Shown here: positions 26,703 to 39,090 of the stretch, piece after piece | How the letters are laid out: the number at the start of each line of letters is the position of its first letter | How positions within the stretch are numbered: position 1 is the stretch's first letter | Origin: Bryobacterales bacterium | GTDB taxonomy: Bacteria; Acidobacteriota; Terriglobia; Bryobacterales; Bryobacteraceae | Reading direction: 5' to 3' | Length of the DNA: 64,000 nt | Assembly (NCBI GenBank): GCA_020852175.1 | Contig: JADZBH010000042.1 | Span: 158,343-222,342 of the forward strand | Translations under genes and position numbers: made by a program | Notes under the pieces: model-generated | Told to the model about the DNA's origin: nothing | Database searches by the model: none | What the model saw: only the letters and a program-made list of their open reading frames with translations

Positions 26703-27322
26703 CCGCGCAACCTCGCCGCGGCCCGCTGGTGCACGATGTCCTCGGCCGCTCGGACTACGCCATTATCGGCGACATCGTCGATCCCGGCTCGAAGGTGCTC
26801 GACCTTGGCTGCGGCGAAGGGGAGTTGCTCGCCTGGCTGGTGGCCAACAAGACCGTGCAGGCTCGCGGCGTGGAATTAAGCGGACCTCGCGTGCAGCGCG
26901 CCATCGCGCGGGGCGTGAGCGTCTATCAGGGCGACATCGAGCAGGGGCTTGCCGACTATCCCGACACGGCGTTCGACTATGTGGTGCTGAGCCAGACGCT
27001 ACAGGAGACGATGCGGCCCTTGAACGTGCTGCGTGAGATGCTGCGCGTGGGACGGCATGGCATCGTCGCATTTCCCAACTTCGGGCACTGGCGCGTACGG
27101 TGGTCGCACCTGGTGAGTGGTTCCTCCCCGCGCACGCCGCTGTTTCCGCACACCTGGTACGATTCGCCCAACATCCACTTCCTGACCGTGCAGGACTTCA
27201 TCGACCTGGCCGGCAAGGAGGGCTGGACCATCGAACGCGGCATCTTCCTGGCCGGAAACCGCCAAGTGGCGGCAGCGCCGAATCTGCTGGCCGAAATCGC
27301 CGTTTTTCTCTTCCGCAAATAG
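26699..27322 (+). CDS. metW: Methionine biosynthesis protein MetW
   Basis: This 207-residue class I methyltransferase-like protein has the SAM motif VLDLGCGEGELL near residue 33 and the MetW signatures FDYVVLSQTLQ, FPNFGHWRVR and WYDSPNIHFLTVQDF. MetW is normally found directly after metX and is thought to support MetX; the exact role is unsettled. Its ATG overlaps the metX stop by 4 bases. Confidence 0.95.
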   Translation: MTAQPRRGPLVHDVLGRSDYAIIGDIVDPGSKVLDLGCGEGELLAWLVANKTVQARGVELSGPRVQRAIARGVSVYQGDIEQGLADYPDTAFDYVVLSQTLQETMRPLNVLREMLRVGRHGIVAFPNFGHWRVRWSHLVSGSSPRTPLFPHTWYDSPNIHFLTVQDFIDLAGKEGWTIERGIFLAGNRQVAAAPNLLAEIAVFLFRK

Positions 27323-27325
27323 ACG

Positions 27326-27347
27326 TGGCGGCCCGTGCGGGCCGCCA
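27326..27347. terminator. Hairpin between convergent genes, possible two-way terminator
   Basis: A perfect 10-bp inverted repeat, TGGCGGCCCG and CGGGCCGCCA, is separated by 2 bases between the metW stop and the convergent DUF2911 gene. It has no T tract on either side, so termination is inferred from position only. Confidence 0.5.
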
Positions 27348-27374
27348 TACGCCTGCTCCGTACCTGGTCCGCCG

Positions 27375-27923
27375 TTAGTGCATCATCAGCGGCACGGTGG
27401 CCACGGAGGTGTCCCAGGCCACCTTCAGCACTTTGTTCGACGCGGGACCCTCGATGGTGATCGTCAACTGGTCGGCGGGGCTCGCCGCCTTGGCCAGTTT
27501 CATCTCCGCGCGGCCAAGGTCCTGATCGGCCTTGTAGACGGTGCCCCATTGGCCGGTCTGTTTATTGACGACGAGCGTCCATTCCTTTTCGCCGGGAATC
27601 GCGTACAGGGTGTACTTGCCGGCCGTCACATGGAGCGAACCCAGCATCAGGTCGCCGGTGGTTTCCAGCGTGGTGGCCTCATCGGAGCCCAGGCGCCACA
27701 CCTTGCCATAGGCGATGGTGTCGGGAAAGATCACACGATTTTTCCGCAGCGGCCGGCCATAGGTTATGCTCACCGTCTGTGAGCCCATCTTGTAGGACGT
27801 GGTCACATGCGGCGATCCGCCTTTACCGGGATGTACCTGTTTGGTCTCCTGGCCCGTCAGAAGTCCTGCGGCGGCGAGCGACAGCAGCGCCGCACCCGCG
27901 AAAAGCTGGCTGAATCTCTTCAT
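27375..27923 (-). CDS. Exported DUF2911-domain protein
   Basis: This 182-residue protein starts at ATG 27923 with a signal peptide (KRFSQLFAGAALLSLAAAGLLTGQ). It then carries a DUF2911 domain, recognised by SITYGRPLRKNRVIF, YGKVWRLGSDEATTLETTGDL and TAGKYTLYAIPGEKEWTLVVNKQTGQWG. The function of the family is not known to me. It follows the phosphodiesterase stop by 13 bases and is the last gene of that unit. Confidence 0.92.
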   Translation of the reverse strand: MKRFSQLFAGAALLSLAAAGLLTGQETKQVHPGKGGSPHVTTSYKMGSQTVSITYGRPLRKNRVIFPDTIAYGKVWRLGSDEATTLETTGDLMLGSLHVTAGKYTLYAIPGEKEWTLVVNKQTGQWGTVYKADQDLGRAEMKLAKAASPADQLTITIEGPASNKVLKVAWDTSVATVPLMMH

Positions 27924-27936
27924 AGTCGTCTGCACC

Positions 27937-29769
27937 TCATTGCGATTGTAGCGGATCGCGTCCGGCTGCCTGCGCCGGTGGCGCGATGCGCAGCAGGCCC
28001 GAGACATACGGCGCCACGTCGATGGCGCGCAGATCCGGCCCACCCTGCAACAGACGCGCGCGGGGGCCCGCCGTCACGAAAATCGACCGCATATCGCTCC
28101 GCAGAGGATGGCCGCCGTGCTGGCCGGTGGGCGTGGCCAACGTCTCGACGACGGGTCCGGCGAAGGTGTGGTTCAGATAGTAGCCCGGCGCCGGGTCCAG
28201 ACAGAAATCCGCGCCCGCCGGGCCGCCAAAGCCCAGTTGCCGCTTCTCGCCCTGGCTCGCGTGGAAGCCCTGGATCACGTGCCGGCCCGTTTCCGGATCG
28301 AGCAGCGCGCCCAATACGCTCCGTGCCGTCGCCATCACAGTGTCGCGCTCGCCCGCCGGGACGATGCCGCCTTTCCAGTCGAGCGTATTCACGACCGCGC
28401 AGTTATAAATCATCGAAAGCTTCGAACGCCGTGGGTCAAGCCGGCCGCCGGGTTCGCGCGCCACCAGACCAACGCGCTCCAGCGGCAGGTAGACGCGTAC
28501 GTGCTTGGCCACCGGCCCCATACCGTGATCGCTCACAAGCACTGCCGTGTCGCTGGAGGCGAGGCTGGCCAGCAGCGGCGCCAGCGCGCGATCAATGGCC
28601 GTATAGATCCACGCCCGCGCCCGCTGGATTCGTTCATCGCCCGCCGCGGCCAGTCCCAGCCAGGCATGGTCGGCATGGTCGGGGTAGCTCAGATAGCCCA
28701 TTTGCAGACGTGGCGCGGTGTTGCGCCATACCCACTCCTGCAGGCGCGCCTGCTGCCGGATGGCCAACTCGTCCAATTCCAGCGTACGCCGCAGCACTAC
28801 ATCGTCCTTCGGAGACCCGAGCGCCGAACCGTTGCCGATCATGCCGCCCGCCTCGGCCAGAATGCGCCGCCGCAGCGGCTCGCCATCTGCATCGAATACG
28901 GCTGCCTCTTCGGCCGCGCTGCGAAGCAGCGTAAGAGAACCGCCCCCGTTTCCGGCATCGAACAGCCGGAAGTAGACGACGGCCTCGGCGGCTTCTCCCA
29001 CGGCCAGCCCGGCAGTGAAGTGGCGTGCCAGCGGACGCGCCGCCGGAGGTTCATTTTCGAGCGGCGCCGCCCAGGCCCGCACGCGTGCGCCGCCGCGCTC
29101 CACCGCGATGTCGGCATGATCGTAAGCCTCGCCGTGGGCGGCCCCGAGAGCCATGTGGAACGCAAGCGGCGGCTCGCGCCAGCCAAAGCAACGGCGCGGC
29201 ACGCGCGACGGTTCGAGCGGCGGTTCCCAGGCCTGGCACGGCTCAGGCGTCAGATCCCGTTCCGTGATGAGCCGGTTCGGGGCGATGCGCCGCGTCTGGT
29301 ACTGGTTGATCACCGTCAGCGGCAGCCCCTGGGGCGCGTTCACGGGCAGGAACGGGAAAGTGGGCACGAAGTTCACAGCCGCCGAGCGCACGCCCTGCCG
29401 CGCCGCCGCCACCCACAGCGGCTCGGCGGTCAACCCCTCGGCGCGAAAACCGTTGCCGCGTTCAAAGCTGGTGTGCGCGTCACGGGGCGCGAGCGGGTGG
29501 GAGTTGGCGTGCTTGCCATTGACATCGCCCCAGGCCCCGGTGGCCAGCGCGATGTGGCCGTTCGCCGTGGTGGAAGGGAAGGCCGGCTGCATGGGCCGCG
29601 TCACGCCGCGCGCCATCAAGGCGCGGAGCGCGGGCATGCCGCGCGTGGCCTCATCCTGCGTCAGAGCCTGGTGACCGAAGCCGTCCAGGCTGATGAGCAG
29701 CACGCGTTGCCCCTGCGCAGCGGACGCCAGCGCGCACAACAGCACGGAAAGGGAGAAGAGTAGTTTCAT
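27937..29769 (-). CDS. Exported type I phosphodiesterase / alkaline-phosphatase family protein
   Basis: This 610-residue protein has a signal peptide (KLLFSLSVLLCALASAAQG) and the fold of nucleotide pyrophosphatases and phosphodiesterases. I see RVLLISLDGFGHQAL with the first metal Asp near residue 30, PAFPSTTANGHIALATG with the nucleophile Thr, YLSYPDHADHAWL, VLVSDHGMGP and a late GGHPLRSDMRSIFVTAGP. It hydrolyses phosphodiester or phosphoester bonds outside the cytoplasm; the substrate is unknown. ATG 29769 overlaps the stop of the upstream 557-aa gene by 4 bases. Confidence 0.92.
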   Translation of the reverse strand: MKLLFSLSVLLCALASAAQGQRVLLISLDGFGHQALTQDEATRGMPALRALMARGVTRPMQPAFPSTTANGHIALATGAWGDVNGKHANSHPLAPRDAHTSFERGNGFRAEGLTAEPLWVAAARQGVRSAAVNFVPTFPFLPVNAPQGLPLTVINQYQTRRIAPNRLITERDLTPEPCQAWEPPLEPSRVPRRCFGWREPPLAFHMALGAAHGEAYDHADIAVERGGARVRAWAAPLENEPPAARPLARHFTAGLAVGEAAEAVVYFRLFDAGNGGGSLTLLRSAAEEAAVFDADGEPLRRRILAEAGGMIGNGSALGSPKDDVVLRRTLELDELAIRQQARLQEWVWRNTAPRLQMGYLSYPDHADHAWLGLAAAGDERIQRARAWIYTAIDRALAPLLASLASSDTAVLVSDHGMGPVAKHVRVYLPLERVGLVAREPGGRLDPRRSKLSMIYNCAVVNTLDWKGGIVPAGERDTVMATARSVLGALLDPETGRHVIQGFHASQGEKRQLGFGGPAGADFCLDPAPGYYLNHTFAGPVVETLATPTGQHGGHPLRSDMRSIFVTAGPRARLLQGGPDLRAIDVAPYVSGLLRIAPPAQAAGRDPLQSQ

Positions 29770-31438
29770 CGTTCGGATGGAGACGGCGTTTTTCGCGCGG
29801 CCTGCGCGCGCCGTAACGCCTGCAGGAAAATAACGGCGCCGTTGCGGTGCGGCGCGATGTAACGGTGGAACAGGCGGTCTCCGCCAAAGCGCGCCGATTG
29901 CGCACGCCAGAAGGCCGGCCACTCCACCTCGCCCCGCGCGGCCAGTTCGTCGTTGATGGCCTTCAGCAGGGGGTCGTTCACGTCCATTGTTCCCATGGAG
30001 CGCGTCGCCACCACCTGTGCCTCGGGTGCTCGTTCCAACACGGCGCGCAGATGTTCCGGTCCCCGGCAACCGCCGAGAAAGACGAAGCGCGCGCCGCCGG
30101 GAATCGAGGCGACCGCCTTCGGCACATGATAGGCGTGGCCGCGCTGCACGAAGCCAGGGGCCTGTCCAGCCACATGCGCCAGCGTCCGTGCCGATTCCTG
30201 CTCCGCGCCTTCCCAGGCCATGCTCACCGCGCCGTTGCCCGGGCGCGGGCGGTTGGCGAACACCTCCACGGTGACGCCGGATTCGCCGCGCCGCCAGACG
30301 CGGACATACCCGTTGTGCTCCTCCCAACGCCAGCGCGCATCCTTGGCGTAGACGGAGTGGAAGGCGGCGAACGAGGCCGCGCCGTCGTCATCGTCGAAAA
30401 ACATCATGCGTTGCGAGCACACGCCATGCGGGCACACCACGGCGGCCCGCATCACACCGGCATCGGGCAGCGAAGCGGCATAACGGCGCGCCAGCGGCGC
30501 CAAACCATCCGCCGCGCCGGGACGCACGCGTTCGAGCCAGGCGGCGAGAATTCCCGCCGTCCGTTCATCGGAGGCCGCTTCGGCGCGCAATGCCCTTGCG
30601 AAGGCTCCGGCCGGCGCCAGCGCCGCGTAGGCTTCGATGATCTCGGCCGTCAGCGCGCCTTCGGCCGCCGGATCGCGGGAGAGGCTCAGCCCGCGCAGAG
30701 CGCCCTCCAGAATGGCGCCGGCATCGGAGGCGGCCAGCGCCATCACGTCCGGCTCGCGCCCGGCACGAATGGCTTCCACAAGAAAGTCGCGCGCACGCAG
30801 CCAGTGCGCCTCGCGCATGGCCGCGTACAAGCGCCCGCCGCTCAGGCGCGGACGGAACTCTTGATCGAAGATTCGCGCGAAGCTCGCCTCGCTTTCCTCG
30901 CGCTGCCCGTAGGCGAGCACGGCGTAGAGATCGCGCCCCGGCATGCGGTCCAGCGCCGAGGCTTGCCGTCCCTGGCCACCTTCCATCCATGCGCTGCGGA
31001 TGGTTTCGGCTTCCTGATGCAGCACGCGGTCCAGGAGAGCATCGGGCGCGGAAGCGCGCAGCGTCACCAGCGTATGAAAGTAGGCCGCGCGATTTCCGGC
31101 CACGCGCAGAGCCTGCTCCAGCGTCATCGCGCCCGCGGACACCTGACGGTAGAACACCGCCGCTGCGGGGCACACGGCCTCCGGCACGCAACGGGCCTGC
31201 GCCATCGGCAACAGCGCGCGCAGATCCTTCCGCCCGGCATGGGCCAGCGCCCGGGCCAGCGCGGGCGAACCGGCTCGCAACAGAGCCACGGCTTCCTCGG
31301 GCGCCTCGGCCGCGGCGCGCTCCAACTCCTCCGCCGGATGGAGCCGCGCCTCGCGCAGCGTCACCAACGGATTCGGCGCGCACACACAGGCAGCCGCGCA
31401 CGCCAGGCCGAGAACGGCCAGCCTGAGCGGGGCGCCCA

Positions 31439-31439
<1 letters not shown>
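29766..31439 (-). CDS. Exported protein of unknown function with possible His/Cys dyad
   Basis: I do not recognise this 557-residue protein. It has a signal peptide (GAPLRLAVLGLACAAACVCA), a long helical, Ala/Leu-rich N-terminal part (about 20-340) resembling HEAT/TPR-like repeats, and an alpha/beta C-terminal part (about 350-545). That part contains MMFFDDDDGAASFAAF, then QRGHAYHVPKA, then RFVFLGGCRGPEHLRAVL. The order His then Cys after a hydrophobic strand resembles caspase/CHAT-type cysteine peptidases, but this is a pattern only. The start overlaps the thiC stop (TGATG) and the stop overlaps the phosphodiesterase start. Confidence 0.8.
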
Positions 31440-34040
<2,601 letters not shown>

Positions 34041-34047
34041 TACGCTT

Positions 34048-34055
34048 ACTATACT
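34048..34055. promoter_or_regulatory. Overlapping, symmetric -10 elements for divergent genes
   Basis: The sequence ACTATACT gives TATACT on the plus strand (34050-34055) and TATAGT on the minus strand (34053-34048). Start codons GTG 34063 and TTG 34040 lie 7 bases beyond each box, so both mRNAs would be leaderless or nearly so. I see no good -35 on either side, so strength is doubtful. Confidence 0.5.
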
Positions 34056-34062
34056 TGGACAA

Positions 34063-35310
34063 GTGTTCCGACCCTTTCTTCGACTGTTGCTGGCGGGCCT
34101 GCCGTTGCTGGCCTGGGCCGCGCCGGACGCGGTCGAGTTCCGTGCCCGGCGCGAGGCCCTGCGGCGTGCCAACCCAGGCGCGCTGGTGTACGTGCAGGGA
34201 GGCACGGAAGGCGAGCGCGGCAACATCCGCACGGGCTTCCTGCAGGACTCGAACTTTTACTATCTGAGCGGATGGATGGAGCCGGGCGCGGCTGTGCTGG
34301 TGGGTCCGGACACGGACGTGCTGCTGCTGCCCGAGCCGGACCCGGCGCGCGATCGCTACACAGGCGCGAAGCAGCACGCGGGTTCGCCGGACATCGCGGC
34401 CAGAACCGGCTTTGCGCGCGTGGCGGCGGCGAAGGAGTTGGCCGCGCTGGCGGCGGCCCAACCCGGCGCCCGGCTGCTCGTCTCGCCTTCGCCTGCGCCC
34501 GAGGCGTTCCGCGTGGCTGCGGCGGGACGCGAGACGGCATCGGCGGTGGAATCGATTCACCAGTTGCGGATGGTCAAGTCTCCAGCCGAGATCGAGATGG
34601 TGCAGCGCTCGGCCGATGTTTCAATGGAGGCGCACAAGGCGGCATGGCGGCGGATGGCGCCCGGCGTCCATGAGTACCAGGTGGCGGCGACGATGGGCTT
34701 CGTGTACTTCGACGCCGGTTGCGAACATCATGCCTATCCGCCCATCGTGGCCAGTGGCAAGAACGCGATCGTGCTGCACTACCAGCGCAACAAGCGGCGC
34801 ATGGACGCGGGCGAACTGCTGTTGATGGACGTGGGCGCCGAGTGCGGCATGTACGCGGCCGACATTACGCGCACCGTGCCGGTGAACGGCCATTTCACGT
34901 CGCGGCAGCGCGAGTTGTACAACGCCGTGCTGGCTTCGGCCGACGCGGCGATCGCCGCCGCCAAACCGGGCGTGACGTTCGAGAAGCTGAACGGAATCGC
35001 CCGCGAGACCTTGAAAAAGGCGGGCACATCCAAGAGCGGCAAGACGCTGGACAACTACCTGACCCACTTCGCCGGCCATGGCGTGGGGCTGGACGTTCAC
35101 GATCCAACCGGCCGCACGGCGCCGCTCGAACCCGGCATGATCATCACCATCGAACCGGGCGTGTACATTCCCGAAGAGGACACGGGCATCCGTGTCGAAG
35201 ACATGATTCTCATCACCCCCGGCGGCGCACGGAACATGACGGCGGCTCTGCCGCGCACGGCCGGAGAGATTGAGCGCTTCCTGGCGGCGCGTCCGAAAGC
35301 GCGCCGGTAG
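34063..35310 (+). CDS. Exported Xaa-Pro aminopeptidase-like M24 peptidase
   Basis: This 415-residue protein starts at GTG 34063 with a signal peptide (FRPFLRLLLAGLPLLAWA). It has a creatinase-like N-domain (about 20-170) and then the M24 pita-bread fold with LLLMDVGAECGMYAADITRTVPVNG (two metal Asp), HFAGHGVGLDVHD (metal His) and IITIEPGVYIPEEDTGIRVEDMILIT (two metal Glu). It cleaves N-terminal residues before proline in peptides, here probably in the periplasm. It is followed at 3 bases by the histidine kinase gene. Confidence 0.93.
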   Translation: MFRPFLRLLLAGLPLLAWAAPDAVEFRARREALRRANPGALVYVQGGTEGERGNIRTGFLQDSNFYYLSGWMEPGAAVLVGPDTDVLLLPEPDPARDRYTGAKQHAGSPDIAARTGFARVAAAKELAALAAAQPGARLLVSPSPAPEAFRVAAAGRETASAVESIHQLRMVKSPAEIEMVQRSADVSMEAHKAAWRRMAPGVHEYQVAATMGFVYFDAGCEHHAYPPIVASGKNAIVLHYQRNKRRMDAGELLLMDVGAECGMYAADITRTVPVNGHFTSRQRELYNAVLASADAAIAAAKPGVTFEKLNGIARETLKKAGTSKSGKTLDNYLTHFAGHGVGLDVHDPTGRTAPLEPGMIITIEPGVYIPEEDTGIRVEDMILITPGGARNMTAALPRTAGEIERFLAARPKARR

Positions 35311-35313
35311 ACC

Positions 35314-37155
35314 ATGCGCCGGACTCCGCGACTGCTCTACGCCGCCCTGTTGGCCACCGTGTTCCTGGCGGCCGTGGCGGCGGGCTGGACCACGCTGGCG
35401 GCACAGTTGGACGCCGACGTCTATGACTTTCTGTTCCGCCTGGACCAGCGCGTGCCGCCACCGGCGAGTTCGGTGATCTACGGCATTGACGAACCAACTT
35501 TGCGGCAAGGCGGCGGGCTGGCCGGGCTGCGAGGGATTCTGGCCGATGGCCTGGAAAAACTGGCGCCGTGCCTGCCTTCGGTGGTGGCGCTGGACATCGT
35601 GCTGGCCGACGAGACGGCCGACACCGCGGCCAACCAACGGCTGGCGCGCGCGTTGGGGCGGCTTCCCTATGTGGTGCTGGCATCGAACCTGACAAGAACG
35701 GGATGGGAGAACCCGCGGCCGGAATTTCCGCGCAACGCCGTGGGGCATGTGCATTCGGATCCGGATCCTTACGACAACGTGGTGCGCCAGATACCGCTCG
35801 AAAAAGTATCGGGACGCGAGCGGCATTGGGCGCTGGCTCTGGAGACCTTTCGCGGCAAATTCCCCGGTGCGGTCATCGAGGAGGATCCGCGCGGGCTGAC
35901 CATCGGCGGCGTGCGCCTGCCCGCCGCGCGCGAGGCCGCGCGGCCCATGCTGGTGCGTTTCCGTCCGGCCGTTTCCCCGGTGCCGGAGGTGTCCTTCGCC
36001 GAGTTGGCGGCGAAAGGCAACTGTACGCCGTTCTTCGAAAAGGCCGTGCTCGTCGGCATCACGGCGCAAAGCGCCGCCCAGGACCGTCATTCCACGCCTC
36101 TCAGTTTCGGGCAGACCATGGTGGGCGTGGCGATCAACGCCAATGCGTATGAGACGCTGGCGCAGCGGCGGTTTCTGCGTCCGGCGGGGAACCTGGAAAC
36201 GGTGGGCCTGGCTCTGGGACTGACGCTGCTGGCGGGCGCTATTTTTTATTTCCTGAGCGGCTGGAAGGCGTATGTTTCGGCCGCGGCGTTGCTGGTGGCG
36301 GCCCATGTGTTCACGTGGGGGGCGTTCCGCGCCGGCATGGTATTTCCCTACACCACGCCGCTGGCTTCCGTATGGCTGGGCACGGCGGCGACGGCTTCGT
36401 TCCAGTATTTCGTCACACGCCGGCAGTTGCGCAAGTCCGAGGCGGAGCGCATGCGCTATCAGCAGGCGATTCACTTCGTGGCGCATGAGATGCGGTCGCC
36501 TCTGACGGCCATTCAAGGGTCGAGCGAACTGATGGGGCGCTACAAGCTGCCCGAAGAAAAGCGGTCCCAGATGGCGCAGATGATCCACTCGGAATCACAG
36601 AGGCTGGCGCGGATGATCCAGACCTTTCTCGACGTGGAACGGTTGAGCGAAGGGCAGATGGAACTGGCGCGGGAGCCGTTCGCGATGGGCGAGGTGGTGC
36701 GGGCGTCGATGGAGCGGGCCCAGCCGCTGGCCGAGCGCAAGCGGATGGCGATGACGCTGGAGGCTCTGGAGGAGTGCACGCTGCGGGGCGACCGGGAGCT
36801 GATGGAGTACGCGGTTTATAACCTGCTGACCAACGCGGTGAAGTATTCCCCGGCCGGGACGCGCGTGACGGTGCGCGCAGGCCGGGCCGGCGCGTGGCTG
36901 CGCGTGGAGGTTCGCGACGAGGGGATCGGCATGGACGAGAAGGAGGCCCGGCGGATCTTCACGAAATTCTACCGGACCAGGAAGGCCGAGCAGAGCGGCG
37001 AGGCGGGCACGGGCATCGGATTGTCGATCGTGCAGCAGATTGTCGCGCACCACGGTGGCAGAATAGAGGTGCAGAGTACGCCCGGGGCCGGCTCCTGTTT
37101 CACGATGGTGCTGCCGGTGATGGAGGAATCGCGGGCCGAAGAACCATCGAGGTAA
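35314..37155 (+). CDS. CHASE2-domain sensor histidine kinase
   Basis: This 613-residue protein has an N-terminal membrane segment (about 8-25), an extracytoplasmic CHASE2 domain (about 28-280) and three more membrane segments (about 296-315, 320-338 and 344-366). A HisKA domain follows with phospho-His391 in HFVAHEMRSPLTAI, and then a HATPase domain with NLLTNAVKYS, DEGIGMDEKEARR and GTGIGLSIVQQI. It should autophosphorylate on His391 and pass the phosphate to the sigma-54 regulator encoded two bases downstream. The CHASE2 ligand is unknown. Confidence 0.95.
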   Translation: MRRTPRLLYAALLATVFLAAVAAGWTTLAAQLDADVYDFLFRLDQRVPPPASSVIYGIDEPTLRQGGGLAGLRGILADGLEKLAPCLPSVVALDIVLADETADTAANQRLARALGRLPYVVLASNLTRTGWENPRPEFPRNAVGHVHSDPDPYDNVVRQIPLEKVSGRERHWALALETFRGKFPGAVIEEDPRGLTIGGVRLPAAREAARPMLVRFRPAVSPVPEVSFAELAAKGNCTPFFEKAVLVGITAQSAAQDRHSTPLSFGQTMVGVAINANAYETLAQRRFLRPAGNLETVGLALGLTLLAGAIFYFLSGWKAYVSAAALLVAAHVFTWGAFRAGMVFPYTTPLASVWLGTAATASFQYFVTRRQLRKSEAERMRYQQAIHFVAHEMRSPLTAIQGSSELMGRYKLPEEKRSQMAQMIHSESQRLARMIQTFLDVERLSEGQMELAREPFAMGEVVRASMERAQPLAERKRMAMTLEALEECTLRGDRELMEYAVYNLLTNAVKYSPAGTRVTVRAGRAGAWLRVEVRDEGIGMDEKEARRIFTKFYRTRKAEQSGEAGTGIGLSIVQQIVAHHGGRIEVQSTPGAGSCFTMVLPVMEESRAEEPSR

Positions 37156-37157
37156 GT

Positions 37158-38477
37158 TTGGAACCGCTCTTACTGGTTGAGGACGACGCGAGCGTCCGGA
37201 ACACGATCGTTACGTTCCTGGAGCTGGAAGGCTACCAGGTGCATGCCGTCGCGACGACGCACGAGGCGCTGGACCGCTTGGGGAAACATTCTTATCCCAT
37301 CGTGCTGTCGGATATCTATCTGGACGAACGCACGGGATTGGATGTGCTGGCGGCGGCGCGCGAGGCCAACCCGCGCTGCGCGGTGATACTGATGACCGGG
37401 CGGGGGTCGATGGAGACGGTGATGAAGGCGACCGAAGGCGGCGCCTTCGACTACATCGCCAAACCGTTCAAGCTGGATCACATGCTCGAGGCTCTGAAGC
37501 GGGCCGAGGCGGCGTTGGAGCCCGAGGCGGGCGACGGCGGCACGGACATCGACGATCTGCCCGAGTCGGAGATGATCGGCAGTTCGATGGCGATGGTGGA
37601 GTTGTACAAGACCATTTCGCGGGTGGCGCCAACGGATGCAACCGTGCTGATCGAAGGCGAGACGGGAACGGGCAAGGAGATGATCGCCCGGATGATCCAC
37701 AACCACAGCCGGCGGGCCGGCGCCGCGTTTCAGCCGGTGGATTGCGCCTCGATCGCGCCGTCGCTGCTGGAAAGCGAGTTGTTCGGCGCGGCGAAAGGCG
37801 CCTACACCGGAGCCGACCGCGACCGCACGGGCGTGTTCGAGTCGGCCCATCACGGCACGGTGTTCCTGGACGAAATCGGCGAGGTGGACCTGGGATTTCA
37901 GACCAAGCTGCTGCGGTTCTTGCAGGAGCGGACGGTGCGGCCGCTGGGCAGTTCGCGCACGCACGAGGTGGACGTGCGGGTGATTTCGGCCACCAACAGG
38001 GAAATCTCGAAGATGGTGGAGGAGAAGAGATTCCGCGAGGACCTCTACTACCGTTTGAACGCCATTCCGCTGCGTCTGCCGCCGCTGCGCGAGCGGGCCG
38101 GCGACATTCCGCTGCTGGCGCACTATTTCTTGAAGAAGTACAACGAACGGTACGCGCTCGCCTCGAAGCTGACCGGCAGCGGCGTGGACGCGATGCAGGG
38201 GTACACCTGGCCGGGCAACGTGCGCCAGTTGCAGCACATGATGGAGCGGCTGGTGATTCTGGCGCCGGGCGGGCGGATCGACGGCGAAGCCGTGGGCGAC
38301 GCGATCACGGCCACCGAGCCTCGCGACAACGCGAGCGAAACACTGGCCGACGCCGAGTCCGAACAGATCCGGCGCGTGATGGCGGCCACCAACGGCAACA
38401 AGAGCCGGGCCTCCCGCATTCTTGGCATCGAGCGCAAGACGCTGTACAGGAAACTGGAACGGTTGGGAATGGCCTAA
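37158..38477 (+). CDS. NtrC-type sigma-54-dependent response regulator
   Basis: This 439-residue protein starts at TTG 37158 with GAGG 5 bases upstream. The receiver domain (1-115) has the acidic pocket DD near residue 9, phosphoacceptor Asp52 ([11 protein letters not shown]) and Lys near 102 (IAKPF). The AAA+ domain (about 140-370) has Walker A GETGTGKE, the sigma-54 loop GAYTGA in place of GAFTGA, and Walker [11 protein letters not shown]. The C-terminus is a Fis-type HTH ([25 protein letters not shown]). It activates sigma-54 promoters; its targets are unknown. The stop overlaps the convergent yqeY gene. Confidence 0.96.
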   Translation: MEPLLLVEDDASVRNTIVTFLELEGYQVHAVATTHEALDRLGKHSYPIVLSDIYLDERTGLDVLAAAREANPRCAVILMTGRGSMETVMKATEGGAFDYIAKPFKLDHMLEALKRAEAALEPEAGDGGTDIDDLPESEMIGSSMAMVELYKTISRVAPTDATVLIEGETGTGKEMIARMIHNHSRRAGAAFQPVDCASIAPSLLESELFGAAKGAYTGADRDRTGVFESAHHGTVFLDEIGEVDLGFQTKLLRFLQERTVRPLGSSRTHEVDVRVISATNREISKMVEEKRFREDLYYRLNAIPLRLPPLRERAGDIPLLAHYFLKKYNERYALASKLTGSGVDAMQGYTWPGNVRQLQHMMERLVILAPGGRIDGEAVGDAITATEPRDNASETLADAESEQIRRVMAATNGNKSRASRILGIERKTLYRKLERLGMA

Positions 38478-38929
38478 GCCCGTTCGCCGAGCCGGGCGCG
38501 GACCTTGTCGCTGAGAGCCTTGCCATCCACGCGCTTGCCGGCCAGATGAGCCTGAACCGCCTTCATCACCACGCCCATCTGCTTGGCGCTGGTGATTCCG
38601 GTTTCGGCCAGCGCGGCGGCCAGCGCGGCATCGATGTCGGCATCGGTGGCCATGGCCGGCATGTAACCCTCAATGACGGTGATTTCGGCCTCTTCCTTGG
38701 CGGCGAGTTCCTCGCGTCCGCCCTTGCGGAACATGTCGGCCGACTCGCGCCGCTGCTTCAGCAGAGTGTTCAGAAGTTGCTGCGCGGCCTGCTCGTCGGC
38801 TTCCTTCATGTTGTCGGCCTTGTACTTGAGCAGAGCCGTCTTGATGAAGCGGACGGCGGCCAGGCGCGTCTCTTGCTTGGCCTTCATGGCCTCGACCATG
38901 TCTTTCTGGATTCGTTCGATGAGGGACAT
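38474..38929 (-). CDS. YqeY / GatB-like domain protein
   Basis: This 151-residue YqeY-family protein is recognised by LIERIQKDMVEAMKAKQETRLAAVRFIKTALLK, YMPAMATDADIDAAL, SAKQMGVVMKAV and LAGKRVDGKALSDKVRARL. The domain resembles the tRNA-binding tail of the GatB amidotransferase subunit; the cellular role is not firmly known. Both convergent stop codons share bases at 38474-38477 (CTAA). Confidence 0.95.
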   Translation of the reverse strand: MSLIERIQKDMVEAMKAKQETRLAAVRFIKTALLKYKADNMKEADEQAAQQLLNTLLKQRRESADMFRKGGREELAAKEEAEITVIEGYMPAMATDADIDAALAAALAETGITSAKQMGVVMKAVQAHLAGKRVDGKALSDKVRARLGERA

Positions 38930-39000
38930 CTTCGTATAGAGTACCGCCGCGTGGCGCGAAAGGGACGCGGCCCTGTTTTTGTTATCCTGAAGGGGTTCCC

Positions 39001-39090
39001 ATGCACATCCGAACGAACTGCATTCCGGCCCGAGGTCTGACGGTTGGCGCTCCGCTCCGCGCCGGTTTGAACCAGGCGGTGATCGCGTAA
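39001..39090 (+). CDS. 29-residue upstream ORF coupled to serA (uORF)
   Basis: ATG 39001 is preceded by AGGGG at a 5-base spacing, and the frame runs 29 codons to TAA 39088-39090, which overlaps the serA ATG as TAATG. The peptide contains no Ser or Trp and no recognisable domain. Good ribosome site and stop-start overlap suggest it is translated and couples translation into serA, whose own ribosome site is weak. It may be a leader peptide or a chance ORF. Confidence 0.5.
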   Translation: MHIRTNCIPARGLTVGAPLRAGLNQAVIA